The notes under the pieces were generated by a model. It searched no databases. It was not told where the DNA came from and worked only from the letters and a program-made list of their open reading frames with translations. DNA of 64,000 bases from [Actinomadura] parvosata subsp. kistnae (GTDB lineage Bacteria; Actinomycetota; Actinomycetes; Streptosporangiales; Streptosporangiaceae), in contig NZ_OOHJ01000005.1 in the NCBI RefSeq assembly GCF_900323885.1, positions 124,001 through 188,000 of the forward strand. The letters are read 5' to 3'. The position numbers and the translations under genes were made by a program. Positions 1-8,385 of this stretch are shown here, in pieces; the first letter of the stretch is position 1, and each line of letters begins with the position of its first letter.

Positions 1-101
1 ACGCCCGGACGGGGCAGCCGGGCCGACAGGCCGCGCAGGACCGTCCTGCGGCCGTAGCCGGCGGTGACCTCGCTGAGCACGACCGCGTCGGTGACCTTCA
101 T
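1..101 (-). CDS. aztA: Zinc ABC transporter ATP-binding protein, N-terminal part (AztA-like)
   Basis: Only the first 33 codons are in the window; the gene continues past the left edge. The start ATG at 101 has a GGAGG ribosome site. The product begins MKVTDAVVLSEVTAGYGRR and reads like the first beta strand and A-loop (the Tyr before the Walker A motif) of an ABC ATPase. The Walker A motif itself lies outside. The call as the zinc ATPase rests on context: a Zur-type operator lies immediately upstream, and the same operator, base for base over 22 positions, precedes the aztB permease at 17841. In the known AztABCD importer, AztA powers zinc uptake through AztB from the binding protein AztC. 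The subfamily cannot be proven from this fragment. Confidence 0.6.
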   Translation of the reverse strand, partial: MKVTDAVVLSEVTAGYGRRTVLRGLSARLPRPG

Positions 102-112
102 GCGCCCTCCAC

Positions 113-142
113 CTGAAACTGACAACGGTTTTCATTGTAGAG
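113..142. promoter_or_regulatory. Zur-type operator with promoter, left copy of a 22-bp direct repeat
   Basis: A 7-1-7 dyad, TGACAAC-G-GTTTTCA (120-134), resembles the actinobacterial Zur box TGAAAATGATTTTCA. On the minus strand TACAAT (139-134) is a good -10 box for aztA. Positions 121-142 are identical to 17810-17831. Zinc-bound Zur would be expected to repress from here; this is inferred from family knowledge. Confidence 0.65.
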
Positions 143-158
143 GGTGGAGAGGATCGGC

Positions 159-1199
159 TCAGGAGAGCGCGTGCTCCGCGGCGGCGATCGCGGCCGCGCC
201 CGGCTCGCACGCCGCGCGCAGTGCCGCCAGCGACTCGGCGTCGAGATCGGCCCGCGCCCGGCCCGCCCGGCCCGGATCGACCAGGCGGCGCGCCGCCTCC
301 AGCCACCGCGCCGGCACCGGCAGTCCGGCGAACTCCGCCAGCCGCCGCAGCTCCGCCTCGGGCCCGCGCAGCAGGGCCTCGTAGCTCATCGAGATCCACG
401 CCTCCCGGGGCAGCTCGCGCAGGGACGCCACCCCGTCGCACACCATCGCCGACCACCACTGCGCGCCGAACACGTGCACCGGGATGGGATAGCCCATCAG
501 CAGGTCGGCGTTGTAGGGCGGGCAGATCAGGCCGCGGAACCGCGCGGGCAGCGCCGCCTCCACCTCCTCCAGCGTGGCGGTCGGCGGCAGCCCGGCGGCG
601 CGCACGGCCGAGATGGCCAGCGTCTGCCAGCGGAAGGACGGGTGCCGGCTCATCGACAGCGCGCAGTCGGGGCCGTCGCGGTGCAGATGCACGAAGCGCG
701 CCTCGGGGAACAGCCGCCGCAGCCGCTCCACCATGACGAGCGAGGCGCCGGAGCGCTCGATCACGAAGCGCCGCCCGTACAGGCCGGCGAGCAGGCGGAA
801 GACGTGCCGGTACTGGTCGGCGGCCGGACGCCGGGGCCAGGAAGGGATCTCGGCGGCCAGCCGGTCGAACAGGCCGTCGGGGTCGTCGGTGAGCAGCGGC
901 AGCACGCTGTGGCAGATCACCGGCACGCCGGTCGCCGGGTCGAAGCGGCCCTTCCCGTACGGGTAGTACAGCTCGGGCGGCTTCAGCCCGTCCCTGATCA
1001 GGGCGTCGAGGAAGGTCGCGGGCGCCGACAGCAGGCCCCACAGCTCCGCGCCGTCCAGCTCCCCGGTCGGGAGTTTCCTGCCGACGCCCAGCGTGGAGAA
1101 GAACTCGCTGACGCTGAGCACGTCGGGATGCTCGCGCAGGATGCGGGACAACAATGTCGAGCCGCACCGCCCGGTGCCCACGACAATGGTGAGATCCAC
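159..1199 (-). CDS. Sulfotransferase family protein
   Basis: A 346-residue P-loop sulfotransferase that would move a sulfuryl group from PAPS to a hydroxyl or amine. The N-terminus carries the 5'-phosphosulfate-binding loop GTGRCGSTLL at about residues 8-17. A 3'-phosphate-binding region with RFVHLHRDGPDCALSMSRHP follows near residue 190. Length is normal for the stand-alone bacterial family. The start ATG at 1199 directly precedes the loop-containing beta strand, as is usual. It lies next to the RiPP genes but points away from the exporter genes, so it may either modify the peptide or be unrelated. The substrate is unknown. Confidence 0.8.
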   Translation of the reverse strand: MDLTIVVGTGRCGSTLLSRILREHPDVLSVSEFFSTLGVGRKLPTGELDGAELWGLLSAPATFLDALIRDGLKPPELYYPYGKGRFDPATGVPVICHSVLPLLTDDPDGLFDRLAAEIPSWPRRPAADQYRHVFRLLAGLYGRRFVIERSGASLVMVERLRRLFPEARFVHLHRDGPDCALSMSRHPSFRWQTLAISAVRAAGLPPTATLEEVEAALPARFRGLICPPYNADLLMGYPIPVHVFGAQWWSAMVCDGVASLRELPREAWISMSYEALLRGPEAELRRLAEFAGLPVPARWLEAARRLVDPGRAGRARADLDAESLAALRAACEPGAAAIAAAEHALS

Positions 1200-1311
1200 C
1201 GGCCGCCTCCTTCTCGCGTTTTTTCGTACGCGGGCGTGCGGGAGAAATTGCCATTACCTTAGCAAGGCGTTCATCGGCTGCCCAGCGACCGTTCTTGATA
1301 GAGTGAGTTTT

Positions 1312-2214
1312 ATGGCTGTGCTCAGCGCCGCGGGCCTGTCCGCCGGTTACCGCGGCCCGGCCGTCCTGCATGAAGTGCGGCTCGATTACGACCCCGGGCT
1401 CCATGTTTTACTCGGCCCTAACGGCGCCGGTAAGACGACCCTGTTCAGGGTGTTGTCGGGAGTGCTGCCGCCGCGCGCGGGCGGCGTGCTGGTCGACGGC
1501 GCCGACCCGTACGCCGACGCCATGGCCAAGCTGCTCGTCGGCCTGGCGGCGCACCGGGCGGCTCTGGCGCCCCGGCTGAGCGTCGCCGACAACCTGGGCT
1601 ACTGGGCGCGGGTGCTGCGCCTGCCCGCCCCCACGCGGCAGCGGCGCGTCGAGCAGGTCATCGATACCATGCGGCTCACCGACATCGCGGGCCAGAAGGC
1701 GGGCTCGCTGAGCAGGGGGCAGGCGCAACGGGTGGGCGTGGCCAAGGCGCTGCTCGGCGACCCGCCCGTGCTGCTGCTCGACGAGCCCACCGCCGGGCTC
1801 GACCCGGGCATGGCGGCCGGGCTGCGCGAGCGGCTGCGCCTGCTGGCCGACGCCGGGCGCACCATCGTCGTCTCCACCCACGAGCTGGCCGAGGCGAGCG
1901 AGCTGGCCGACGACGTGACCGTCCTGCACCAGGGGCGGGTGGTGGCCCGCGGCGAGCCGGGCGAGCTGCGGCAGCGGCTGGTCGGCCAGGGCTACCGGCT
2001 GCGCGTGCGCGGCCACGGCGACCTGCTGGGCGCGCTGCGGCGGCTCGGCTACGCGCCCGAGGCGCACGGGCACGACGGGGCGACCGTCCAGGTGTCCGGC
2101 GAGGAGGAGACGGAGAGGCTGGTGGCGGCGCTGGTGCGCGACGGGGTCGGGATCCGCGAGGCCACGGCGGCCGGCAACCCGTTGCAGGACGTCTACCTGC
2201 ATCTTCAGGGGTGA
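1312..2214 (+). CDS. ABC transporter ATP-binding protein, probable RiPP exporter
   Basis: A 300-residue ATPase with Walker A GPNGAGKTT (about residues 39-47), signature LSRGQAQR (about 133), Walker B VLLLLDEPT (about 150) and the H-loop STHE. The ATG at 1312 is chosen because the product then starts with the expected first beta strand (MAVLSAAGLSAGY). The reading frame stays open further upstream but codes nothing family-like there. It overlaps the permease gene by four bases (GTGA), so the two are translationally coupled. The pair most likely exports a product, probably the peptide made by the neighbouring radical SAM genes, or protects against it. Confidence 0.85.
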   Translation: MAVLSAAGLSAGYRGPAVLHEVRLDYDPGLHVLLGPNGAGKTTLFRVLSGVLPPRAGGVLVDGADPYADAMAKLLVGLAAHRAALAPRLSVADNLGYWARVLRLPAPTRQRRVEQVIDTMRLTDIAGQKAGSLSRGQAQRVGVAKALLGDPPVLLLDEPTAGLDPGMAAGLRERLRLLADAGRTIVVSTHELAEASELADDVTVLHQGRVVARGEPGELRQRLVGQGYRLRVRGHGDLLGALRRLGYAPEAHGHDGATVQVSGEEETERLVAALVRDGVGIREATAAGNPLQDVYLHLQG

Positions 2215-3017
2215 GCGGGGTGCCGGGCGCGTTCGCCCTGTGCGGGGCGATCCTGTGGCGGGTGCGCAGGGAGGGCGTGCGCGACCTGCTGTCCGCCGTC
2301 GTGCCGTTCGTCGTGCTCCTTGTCGTGCTCAGCGTGCTGCCGCTGGTCGCCGGGCACGGGATCAAGGGCGCGGCCGTGGCCGCCGCCGTCGGCGCCCGCT
2401 ACGGCGCCGACGCCAACATGGTCGTCGTCGGGCTGCTGCTGCTCATCACGCCCGGGCTCGCGGCCCTGTTCGGCGCCATCGGCGTCACCCGCTCCGTGCA
2501 GGGGCTGGTCGGCTCCGAAGTGAGCAGGGGCGGCATGGAGGAGCTGCTGAGCGCGCCGTACACGCCCGGCGGCATCGCCGCCGCCGTGCTCGGCTACGCC
2601 CTGGTCGTGGCCACCGGCTTCTGGGCGGTCATGACCGCGGCCGGCGCGCTGGCGATCACCGTCGTGCTGCTCCTGAGCGGCGCGCGGCTCACGCTCGACG
2701 CCGGATACCTGACGCTCGCGCTGCTGCTGCCCCTGCTGTGCGCGTGGGCGAGCGCCGGGCTGACCCTGATGGTCAGCCTGCTCTTTCCGCGCCTCACCCA
2801 ATTGGGTGCGGGCGTGAATGTCGCGGGCGGCAGTCTCGGAAACGGCCTGGCATTGCTGCCGGCCCTCGGCACGTTGCTGGCGCTGCTTTACGGGACGGTT
2901 TCCCTGGGGCCGGTGAAACTCTTTCTCATGGCCGGTGGGGTGACCGTGGTCATTACCGTCGCGGCGGTGGCGATCGTCGCCGGGAAATTCCGGCCGGAAA
3001 CGGTGCTCGACTCCTGA
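2211..3017 (+). CDS. ABC-2 type transporter permease
   Basis: A 268-residue membrane protein starting at the GTG that overlaps the ATPase stop. About six hydrophobic spans are visible: residues 28-45, 64-85, 115-140, 145-165, 170-190 and near 205-260. It keeps the hallmark EVSRGGMEELLSAPYTP cytoplasmic segment (about 104-120) that couples ABC-2 permeases to their ATPase. No peptidase domain is fused, so leader removal would need a separate enzyme. It is the membrane half of the exporter encoded by the gene before it. Confidence 0.8.
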   Translation: MSGVPGAFALCGAILWRVRREGVRDLLSAVVPFVVLLVVLSVLPLVAGHGIKGAAVAAAVGARYGADANMVVVGLLLLITPGLAALFGAIGVTRSVQGLVGSEVSRGGMEELLSAPYTPGGIAAAVLGYALVVATGFWAVMTAAGALAITVVLLLSGARLTLDAGYLTLALLLPLLCAWASAGLTLMVSLLFPRLTQLGAGVNVAGGSLGNGLALLPALGTLLALLYGTVSLGPVKLFLMAGGVTVVITVAAVAIVAGKFRPETVLDS

Positions 3018-3038
3018 CGATTTCCTGGAGAAAACGAC

Positions 3039-3260
3039 ATGGGAATGATTCCGGATCGTATCGTCCGTTGTTCCGACGGGCACCTCTACACGGCGCAGTG
3101 GGCGCCGTTCTTCTCCCTGCGCGCCGTACGGCTCGGCTCCCGGCGCTTCGCCCGCTGCCCGGTCGACGGCCGCTGGCGGCTGGTCACCACGGTCGAGCCG
3201 CGCGACCTCACCGAGGCCGAGATCGAGGAGGCGAAACGCCACCACGCGGGCCTGCAGTGA
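3039..3260 (+). CDS. Small conserved protein of actinomycetes, function unknown
   Basis: A 73-residue soluble protein with a GGAG ribosome site before ATG 3039. Key features are IVRCSDGHLYT near the start, a WAPFFSLRAVRLG segment, and RFARCPVDGRW about 30 residues later. The two cysteines, at about residues 10 and 44, and the surrounding Gly/His could form a half zinc site. The C-terminus is charged and helical. Similar short proteins occur widely in Streptomyces relatives as uncharacterised genes. It follows the exporter pair by 21 bases and ends 6 bases from the convergent radical SAM gene. No function is claimed. Confidence 0.7.
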   Translation: MGMIPDRIVRCSDGHLYTAQWAPFFSLRAVRLGSRRFARCPVDGRWRLVTTVEPRDLTEAEIEEAKRHHAGLQ

Positions 3261-3266
3261 TCCCTG

Positions 3267-5300
3267 TCAGGACGGGTCCGCGCTGACGTGCCCGCCGGGG
3301 AACTCCGTGTGCTGCGGCAGGGCGGGCAGGTCGCCCTTCACCGCCAGCGCCACGAGCCGGCCGTCGATCGGCAGCACCAGCCGGTCGGCCACCAGCTCGT
3401 CCACCACCTCTCGGACCTCGTCCGCCGAGGCCCGCACGTCGAAGTCGCGGTTGACGGCGTCGGCGATCCGGTCGGCGCGCGGTGCCGCGTCCGCCGCCAG
3501 GTACACCGCGCGGGCCAGGCCGCTCAGCGTCGTCCGCCACCGGCGGGCGCAGCCGCGCGAGTCCATGATGTCCAGGACGCCGTCGCGGTCCACCAGCGAC
3601 AGGATGGGCGGCAGGTGCCGGCGGAAGGCCGCCCGCCACTCGCGCACCGCCTCGTACACCGCCACGGTGCCCGGCCGCTCCCGCACGTCGGCCCGGCTGA
3701 AGGCGGCCAGGTCGAGCGTGTCCGACTCTGGCTCGGCGGTGAAGAAGTAGGTCAGGTCGTCCAGGTCCGCCCGATCCAGCGGGTAGACGTGCGCCATCGC
3801 CGAGATCGGCGTCAGCGTGAGCCCCAGCTGCCCGGCCCGCTGGTGGTAGACGCTGTAGCGGTCGTAGCGCAGCCTGGACAGGCCGTTCGGGGCCTGGAGG
3901 TGCTCCAGCAGCGGCAGCCAGCCCGCCATGGTCCGGTAGTAGTGGTCGTGCTCGCCCGGGAAACCCCACAGCAGCGACCACGACAGCCGCAGCCCCAGCT
4001 CGCGGGCCCACTTGAGCAGCTGCACGTTCTGCCAGCCCCGCACGCCCTTGTCCATGAGGGCCAGCACCTCGCTGTGCAGGCTCTCGATGCCGGGCTGCAC
4101 CCACGTCACCCCCGCCCGCACCAGCAGCTCCACCTGTTTGCGGGTGAGGTTCGCCTTGACCTCGTAGAAGAGCCGGCGCGGCCGGTCGTCGGCGGCGAGC
4201 CTGGGCAGCACCGTACGGAAGTAGGCCATGTCGAGGATGTTGTCCACGACCTCGAAGTCGCTGATGCCGTGGCGCCGCTCCAGCTCGCGCACCTCGGCCA
4301 GCACCCGCTCGGGCGACTTGGAGCGGAAGGCCATGCTGCTGCCGTTCAGCCCGCAGAACGTGCACTGGTGCACGTCGCCCCACCAGCAGCCGCGCGAGGT
4401 CTCCAGCGGCAGGCCCGGCCGGATGTTGGGGCGCAGCGGCGAGGCCGCGACCTCCGCGAAGTAGTCGTCGAACTCCGGCACCGGCAGGCTGTCCAGGTCG
4501 CGGAACAGGGCACGGGGGAGCGCCTTGCCGCGAGGTCTCCGTACGTGGAGGTCGAGGACGCCGGGCCCGCGCGCACGGAAACCGGCCCCGCCGCCCTCCC
4601 GCGAACGGGGGCCGAGGACGCCGGGCGGCAGCTGTTCCGGCGGGACGTCGCGGCCCTGCGCGAGCACCAGGCGGCACAGGCCGGCGATCAGGCCGTCCGC
4701 CTCGCCCGAGACGACGTAGTCCACCCACGGGAAGCACCGGTGGGTGGCCTCGCCCATCACGGTCTCGCAGTTGGCCCCGCCCATCATCGTGATCACGGCC
4801 GGGTCCAGCTCGCGGACCCGCCGCAGCAGGGCCAGCGAGGCGGCGTGCTGCTCGAACGTGGACGTGCAGCCGACCACGCGCGCCCCGCTCGCCAGCACCC
4901 GGCGCGCGGCCTCGTCGACGAACTTCGTCGCCATCTCGCGCAACGACACCAGGTCCGCGACCAGCCGGTCACCGCCATCACGGCCATAGGCGCCGAAGAA
5001 CCTGCCGCAGGAGTCGGCGATCTGCGCGAGGTACCGCTCGTCGCCGTCGCGGGCGCCCGGATACTCCGCCTCGGGGAAGGCCACGTCGGCGAACGTCCAC
5101 TCGCCCATCAGGAACTCGGTCGGCGCGTGGTTGGCGCACAGATGGTAGAGCTCCAGGCCGACGCTCTCGGCGAACCAGAGGTTGGCGTTGGCGACGACGG
5201 TCTCGACGCCCTCGGCGATCAGGATGCCCTTGAGCAGGCTCAGCCCCATGGACGGGCGGGGCAGCCCGGCGTACGGCATCGAAACGAGGCATACGTCCAC
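3267..5300 (-). CDS. RiPP maturation radical SAM protein, cobalamin-binding (C-methyltransferase type)
   Basis: A 677-residue protein of the ribosomal-peptide-maturation radical SAM protein 1 family (rSAM_ocin_1), related to the polytheonamide C-methyltransferases PoyB/PoyC. The start GTG at 5300 has GGGAGA upstream and lies 19 bases after the epimerase stop. Residues 1-250 match the B12-binding domain (VSMPYAGLPRPSMGLSLLKG, then ANLWFAESVGLELYH). The 4Fe-4S motif is CWWGDVHQCTFC, with cysteines at about 305, 313 and 316 in the Cx7Cx2C spacing typical of this family. A winged-helix-like C-terminal region is present. The expected role is methylation of unactivated side-chain carbons of the precursor at 6819-7301. 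The reading frame runs on upstream into the frameshifted epimerase gene, but the two families are separate proteins. Confidence 0.85.
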   Translation of the reverse strand: MDVCLVSMPYAGLPRPSMGLSLLKGILIAEGVETVVANANLWFAESVGLELYHLCANHAPTEFLMGEWTFADVAFPEAEYPGARDGDERYLAQIADSCGRFFGAYGRDGGDRLVADLVSLREMATKFVDEAARRVLASGARVVGCTSTFEQHAASLALLRRVRELDPAVITMMGGANCETVMGEATHRCFPWVDYVVSGEADGLIAGLCRLVLAQGRDVPPEQLPPGVLGPRSREGGGAGFRARGPGVLDLHVRRPRGKALPRALFRDLDSLPVPEFDDYFAEVAASPLRPNIRPGLPLETSRGCWWGDVHQCTFCGLNGSSMAFRSKSPERVLAEVRELERRHGISDFEVVDNILDMAYFRTVLPRLAADDRPRRLFYEVKANLTRKQVELLVRAGVTWVQPGIESLHSEVLALMDKGVRGWQNVQLLKWARELGLRLSWSLLWGFPGEHDHYYRTMAGWLPLLEHLQAPNGLSRLRYDRYSVYHQRAGQLGLTLTPISAMAHVYPLDRADLDDLTYFFTAEPESDTLDLAAFSRADVRERPGTVAVYEAVREWRAAFRRHLPPILSLVDRDGVLDIMDSRGCARRWRTTLSGLARAVYLAADAAPRADRIADAVNRDFDVRASADEVREVVDELVADRLVLPIDGRLVALAVKGDLPALPQHTEFPGGHVSADPS

Positions 5301-5319
5301 GGCAGGGTCTCCCAGCGCT

Positions 5320-6776
5320 CTACCGGACCGCGTACACGGCCGGGTCGGTGTCGGCCGAGGGCTCCTCGTCCAGGCAGCCCTCCGCGAACAGGAAGTCCAG
5401 CAGGGCGAACGTCTCCTCCATCGGCACGCCGGCGGTGTGCCGCCTGCTCCGGGCCAGCTCCGCGGCGGTGCACGACCCGCCGGTGAACAGGGCGGCCAGG
5501 TCGCCGGGCCGGGCTGGTCGCGGATGACCACCCGGTTGCCGCGCGAGGTCAGCCGCAGCTCGCCGTTCTCGACCTCGGGCAGGAGGCCGGGACGCAGCCG
5601 CACGGTGTCCTCGACGCGCAGCGCCGGCCGCATGCGCGTGGAGATCATCGACTGCAGGACGTCGCGCAGCTCGCCCGGCGTGCCGAACTCGGCCTGGTCG
5701 AGCACCCAGTAGCCGAGCGGCCAGCGGTCGGTGGCGTCGCAGGGCGTGATGAGCCGCACGGACCGCTCGACCAGGTTGAACAGGAAGCCCGACACGCACG
5801 CGATGGTCGAGCCCTCGCCGGGCGGCACCAGCTCGTCCCCGCGCTTGCGGGAGAACTTGCGGGCCCGGCCCGCGTTCGCCTTCACCTGCGGGATGGCCGC
5901 CTCCCTGTTCTGCGGGACGCACTCCACGCGCAGCAGCTCCTCAGGGCTGAACGCCTCGTGGACGCGGTCGAGCCAGTTGATCGAGATGATCGAGAAGCGG
6001 TCGATGGCGGAGCCCATCGAGCTCGTCAGGCGCAGCAGCCGCCGCGTCCGCTCCACGTCGGCGTGCGCCAGCGCGGTCGTGGTCTGCGGGCAGCGGCCCA
6101 TGACCTCGTGGAAGTCCACCAGGAACCGCTCGTAGTCGGGATTGTCCAGGGGGTCGGTCGCCCAATACAGGAAGCTCTGGGCGGCGCAGTCGCCCACCAC
6201 CTCCCGCAGGGCGCCGAGCACGCCCCGCCACAGCGCCGCGTTCGGCTCGGTGTAGGGCCAGGTGTGGTCGAACCGGGGAGCGGCCACGCCGCAGAACCAG
6301 CAGCCGACGGTGCAGCCCTTCGACAGCTCGAAGGCGGCGGGCGCGTGCACGATGGCGTCCGCGCGGTGCGCGCCGAGCTCGCCGCGGCACCGGTTGATCT
6401 GCCGCCGCCGCCAGGCCGCCATGGTCCGGTTCGCGGGCTCGCCCTCGCGGCGCAGCCGCTCCCGGTGGGCGATCTTTTCCTGGATGTACGCGCAGTACCG
6501 CAGCACCGACGCGGGGTACTCGGACCGGCGCGGCCCGTTGATCGCGGCCTTCCCGGCCGGGTCGAGGAAGGGCGTCACCTCGCCGGGCCGCAGCGGGCTG
6601 CCCAGGTCCTTGAGCGCGGCCTCGGGGTCGGCCTCGAACGCCGCGCGGAAGGCCGGATCCATGGTCCAGCGTTCGAGGGCCCGCTTGGTGTGGGCGACGT
6701 CCCGCAGGTAGCTCGCCGGGACGTCCGAGAGCTCACCGAGCAGGGGAAAGACGGTGTCCAGCGGTTCTCGCGCCAT
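5320..6776 (-). CDS. PoyD-like radical SAM peptide epimerase, apparent frameshift
   Basis: Residues 1-110 are the family's N-terminal region. The radical SAM motif CTVGCWFC (cysteines near 155, 159, 162) is Cx3Cx2C. Members turn L-residues of RiPP precursors into D-residues. The frame is lost at 5503-5510, where GGCCCGGC stands where GGCCCGGGC would restore it. With one G added, the product is about 485 residues and ends ...DTDPAVYAVR followed by TAG at 5322-5320, just before the next gene's ribosome site. As written, the frame runs into the downstream methyltransferase to give a false 1169-residue fusion. The same octamer marks two other breaks in this window, so the gene is probably intact in the organism. 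It lies 42 bases downstream of the precursor gene. Confidence 0.8.
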
Positions 6777-6818
6777 TCTTCCTTCTCTCTCGTCGAGCCT
6801 CTGCTCGGTGCGGCGGGG

Positions 6819-7301
6819 TCAGGTCAGGACGACGGCGCCGACCACCTCGGCCACGATGCTCACGGTCGACCCGACGACGACCGCCTCGACCGCCCAGATG
6901 AAGGGCGCGGTGTGGTGGCTGAGCGTCGTCTCGGAGGTCATGGCCGGGTCGATCCCCGCCGGCGGCGTCCGCAGGACGATGTAGCGGACGTGCTCGGAGT
7001 TCCTGACCAGCCGCAGCTCGCCGCCCTCGGGCACCTCGAGCGCGCCCGGCAGGCCGCCGATCACCTGCCGGACGTCGCCCGCCTCGCGCGCCAGGTTGAC
7101 GTGCCGCACCGCCGGCGTGTCCTCCAGCACGCGCAGCTCGATCCCCTCGGGCACGTCGAGGCCCTCCTCCGTGAGGACCGCGGCCGGCTCGCGCAGCAAC
7201 CGGTCCTTGTACTCGGGATCCCGCCAGGCGCGCGCGGTGACCATCGCCATGATCGTGGCGGCGCGGTCTCCGTCCAGCACCCGGTCCGTCGTCGCGGTCA
7301 T
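6819..7301 (-). CDS. Proteusin-like RiPP precursor with nitrile-hydratase-type leader
   Basis: A 160-residue precursor. ATG 7301 is preferred over ATG 7307 because GAGGAG lies seven bases before the former and only one before the latter. Residues 15-75 match the alpha-nitrile-hydratase leader family (NHLP): a helical RAWRDPEYKDRLLREPAAVL segment followed by LDVPEGIELRVLEDTPAVRH. A second, similar segment (VPEGGELRLVRNSEHVRYIV) follows near residues 95-115. The C-terminus is very hydrophobic: the last 27 residues hold ten Val and two Ile. This resembles cores that are epimerised and C-methylated, as in polytheonamide. The cleavage site is unknown; PPAG near residue 118 is a candidate. The mature product would be a largely hydrophobic D/L-alternating peptide, which is inference. 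Confidence 0.8.
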   Translation of the reverse strand: MTATTDRVLDGDRAATIMAMVTARAWRDPEYKDRLLREPAAVLTEEGLDVPEGIELRVLEDTPAVRHVNLAREAGDVRQVIGGLPGALEVPEGGELRLVRNSEHVRYIVLRTPPAGIDPAMTSETTLSHHTAPFIWAVEAVVVGSTVSIVAEVVGAVVLT

Positions 7302-7490
7302 ACGCATTCTCCTCTGCTCTCGAGCCATGCTCCATGAAACGGGGATGCGACCGATCCGGGTAATCGCGGAAATCGGCGGCACCGGCGACCGGAGGCCGTC
7401 GGCTTTTGCATGACGCGCGCTCGCCCGAAATGCGACGGGGCGGGGTTGTGCGGCCGAGGACCTCCGCGGACCACGGTGAACTTGCGTGCG

Positions 7491-7519
7491 ATTATGAATA
7501 TCCGGGAATATCCTGTCAA
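7491..7519 (-). promoter_or_regulatory. Consensus promoter of the RiPP precursor operon
   Basis: On the minus strand TTGACA (7519-7514) and CATAAT (7496-7491) are separated by exactly 17 bases. The spacer and first base of the -10 box contain a direct repeat, GGATATTC twice, two bases apart. Transcription would start near 7484 and leave a leader of about 180 bases before ATG 7301. The -35 box overlaps the lmbU stop codon. Confidence 0.75.
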
Positions 7520-8211
7520 TCCTCGGCGGCGCCGACCGGCGGATATTCATTTCCCGGGGCCGCGGAATCCGGCGGATCGATCGCGTCGCCGGCGGCCCGG
7601 TCCATGACGGCCACCATCCATTCCAGGACGTCCTGGTGCACCGCCGCGGCGGCCGCCTGCCAGGTCTTCACCTTTTCCTGGCTGACCTTCAGCCGGAGCG
7701 TCGCCTCCACATTGTCGGCCGCCGCGGCGCTGCCCGCGCGGGCCGCTCTGAGCTGTTTCCTGAGCTCCCGCAGCGACCACCCGAACGCCGTGGCGCGGTC
7801 GAGCCAGAGGTCCTGCTCGGCCTCGGGAAGGGCGGCCACCGCCGCGTGGTGCTGGAAGCTCACCGTGTCCCGTCGACGGGACACCGGGAACCGGCGCGCC
7901 ACCCACGCGTAGTTCCGTAATGTCTGATAGTCGAGCGACGTCTCCTGGATCGCCCGCTGGTAACGCTTGGGAAACTTGTCCTGGCCGAATATGAGCCAGT
8001 CGCCCAGCCACCAGGCGGTGGAGTTGCCGATGAGCAGGATCCGCTGGCCGATCTGGCTCCACGTCGACAATTGCGTGTTTTCCGGTAAACGCAGGCTCAG
8101 GCGTCCTGGAACCGTGTCGGAGCCCAGTGTGAGCTGACCGTTGATACCGCCCGAACGATCACGCTGCGCAATTCTCCGGCTGCCGCCCGCGTTTATTTGC
8201 CGTTGTATCAC
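7516..8211 (-). CDS. LmbU-family transcriptional regulator
   Basis: A 231-residue regulator related to LmbU of the lincomycin cluster and homologues in other antibiotic clusters. Diagnostic stretches are the central STAWWLGDWLIFGQDKFPKR, ETSLDYQTLRNYAWVARRFP and RRRDTVSFQHHAAVAALPEA. The GTG at 8211 is chosen because AGGGAG lies eight bases upstream; the frame is open 24 codons further. LmbU proteins bind DNA and activate, or sometimes repress, pathway genes. The gene lies directly upstream of the precursor operon in the same direction, and the operon promoter overlaps its stop codon. It is therefore the likely pathway-specific regulator. Confidence 0.85.
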   Translation of the reverse strand: MIQRQINAGGSRRIAQRDRSGGINGQLTLGSDTVPGRLSLRLPENTQLSTWSQIGQRILLIGNSTAWWLGDWLIFGQDKFPKRYQRAIQETSLDYQTLRNYAWVARRFPVSRRRDTVSFQHHAAVAALPEAEQDLWLDRATAFGWSLRELRKQLRAARAGSAAAADNVEATLRLKVSQEKVKTWQAAAAAVHQDVLEWMVAVMDRAAGDAIDPPDSAAPGNEYPPVGAAED

Positions 8212-8385
8212 CTCGTGCTCCCTGCGACGGCATTGACTTGTCGTCACTGTCAGTGTGGCACGGCGGCCGGAGCCTCGCCACACGGAGATCCACTGAACTG
8301 CGCCCGGTTATTCAAGGAGATTTCCTGAGCGCCTTGACCGGTTGTGGAACGTGCCTTTTCCATGCGGATTCAAGCCTGAGAGGGC

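Noticed and set aside
1250..1268. Iron-box-like sequence ATTACCTTAGCAAGG before the ABC ATPase
   Set aside because: It lacks the second half of the dyad and differs at many positions from the IdeR consensus; the box at 32685 is far better.
3267..6776. A single 1169-residue double radical SAM fusion protein
   Set aside because: The junction residues (about 5320-5510) are Pro/Arg/Cys-rich nonsense, while the other frame there continues the epimerase to a stop just before a good ribosome site and GTG of the next gene. Two proteins and one frame error explain it better.
7580..7600. CGCCGGCG palindrome as a possible LmbU binding site
   Set aside because: It lies inside the lmbU coding region and such GC palindromes are very common in this DNA; the precise LmbU site is not certain enough to call.
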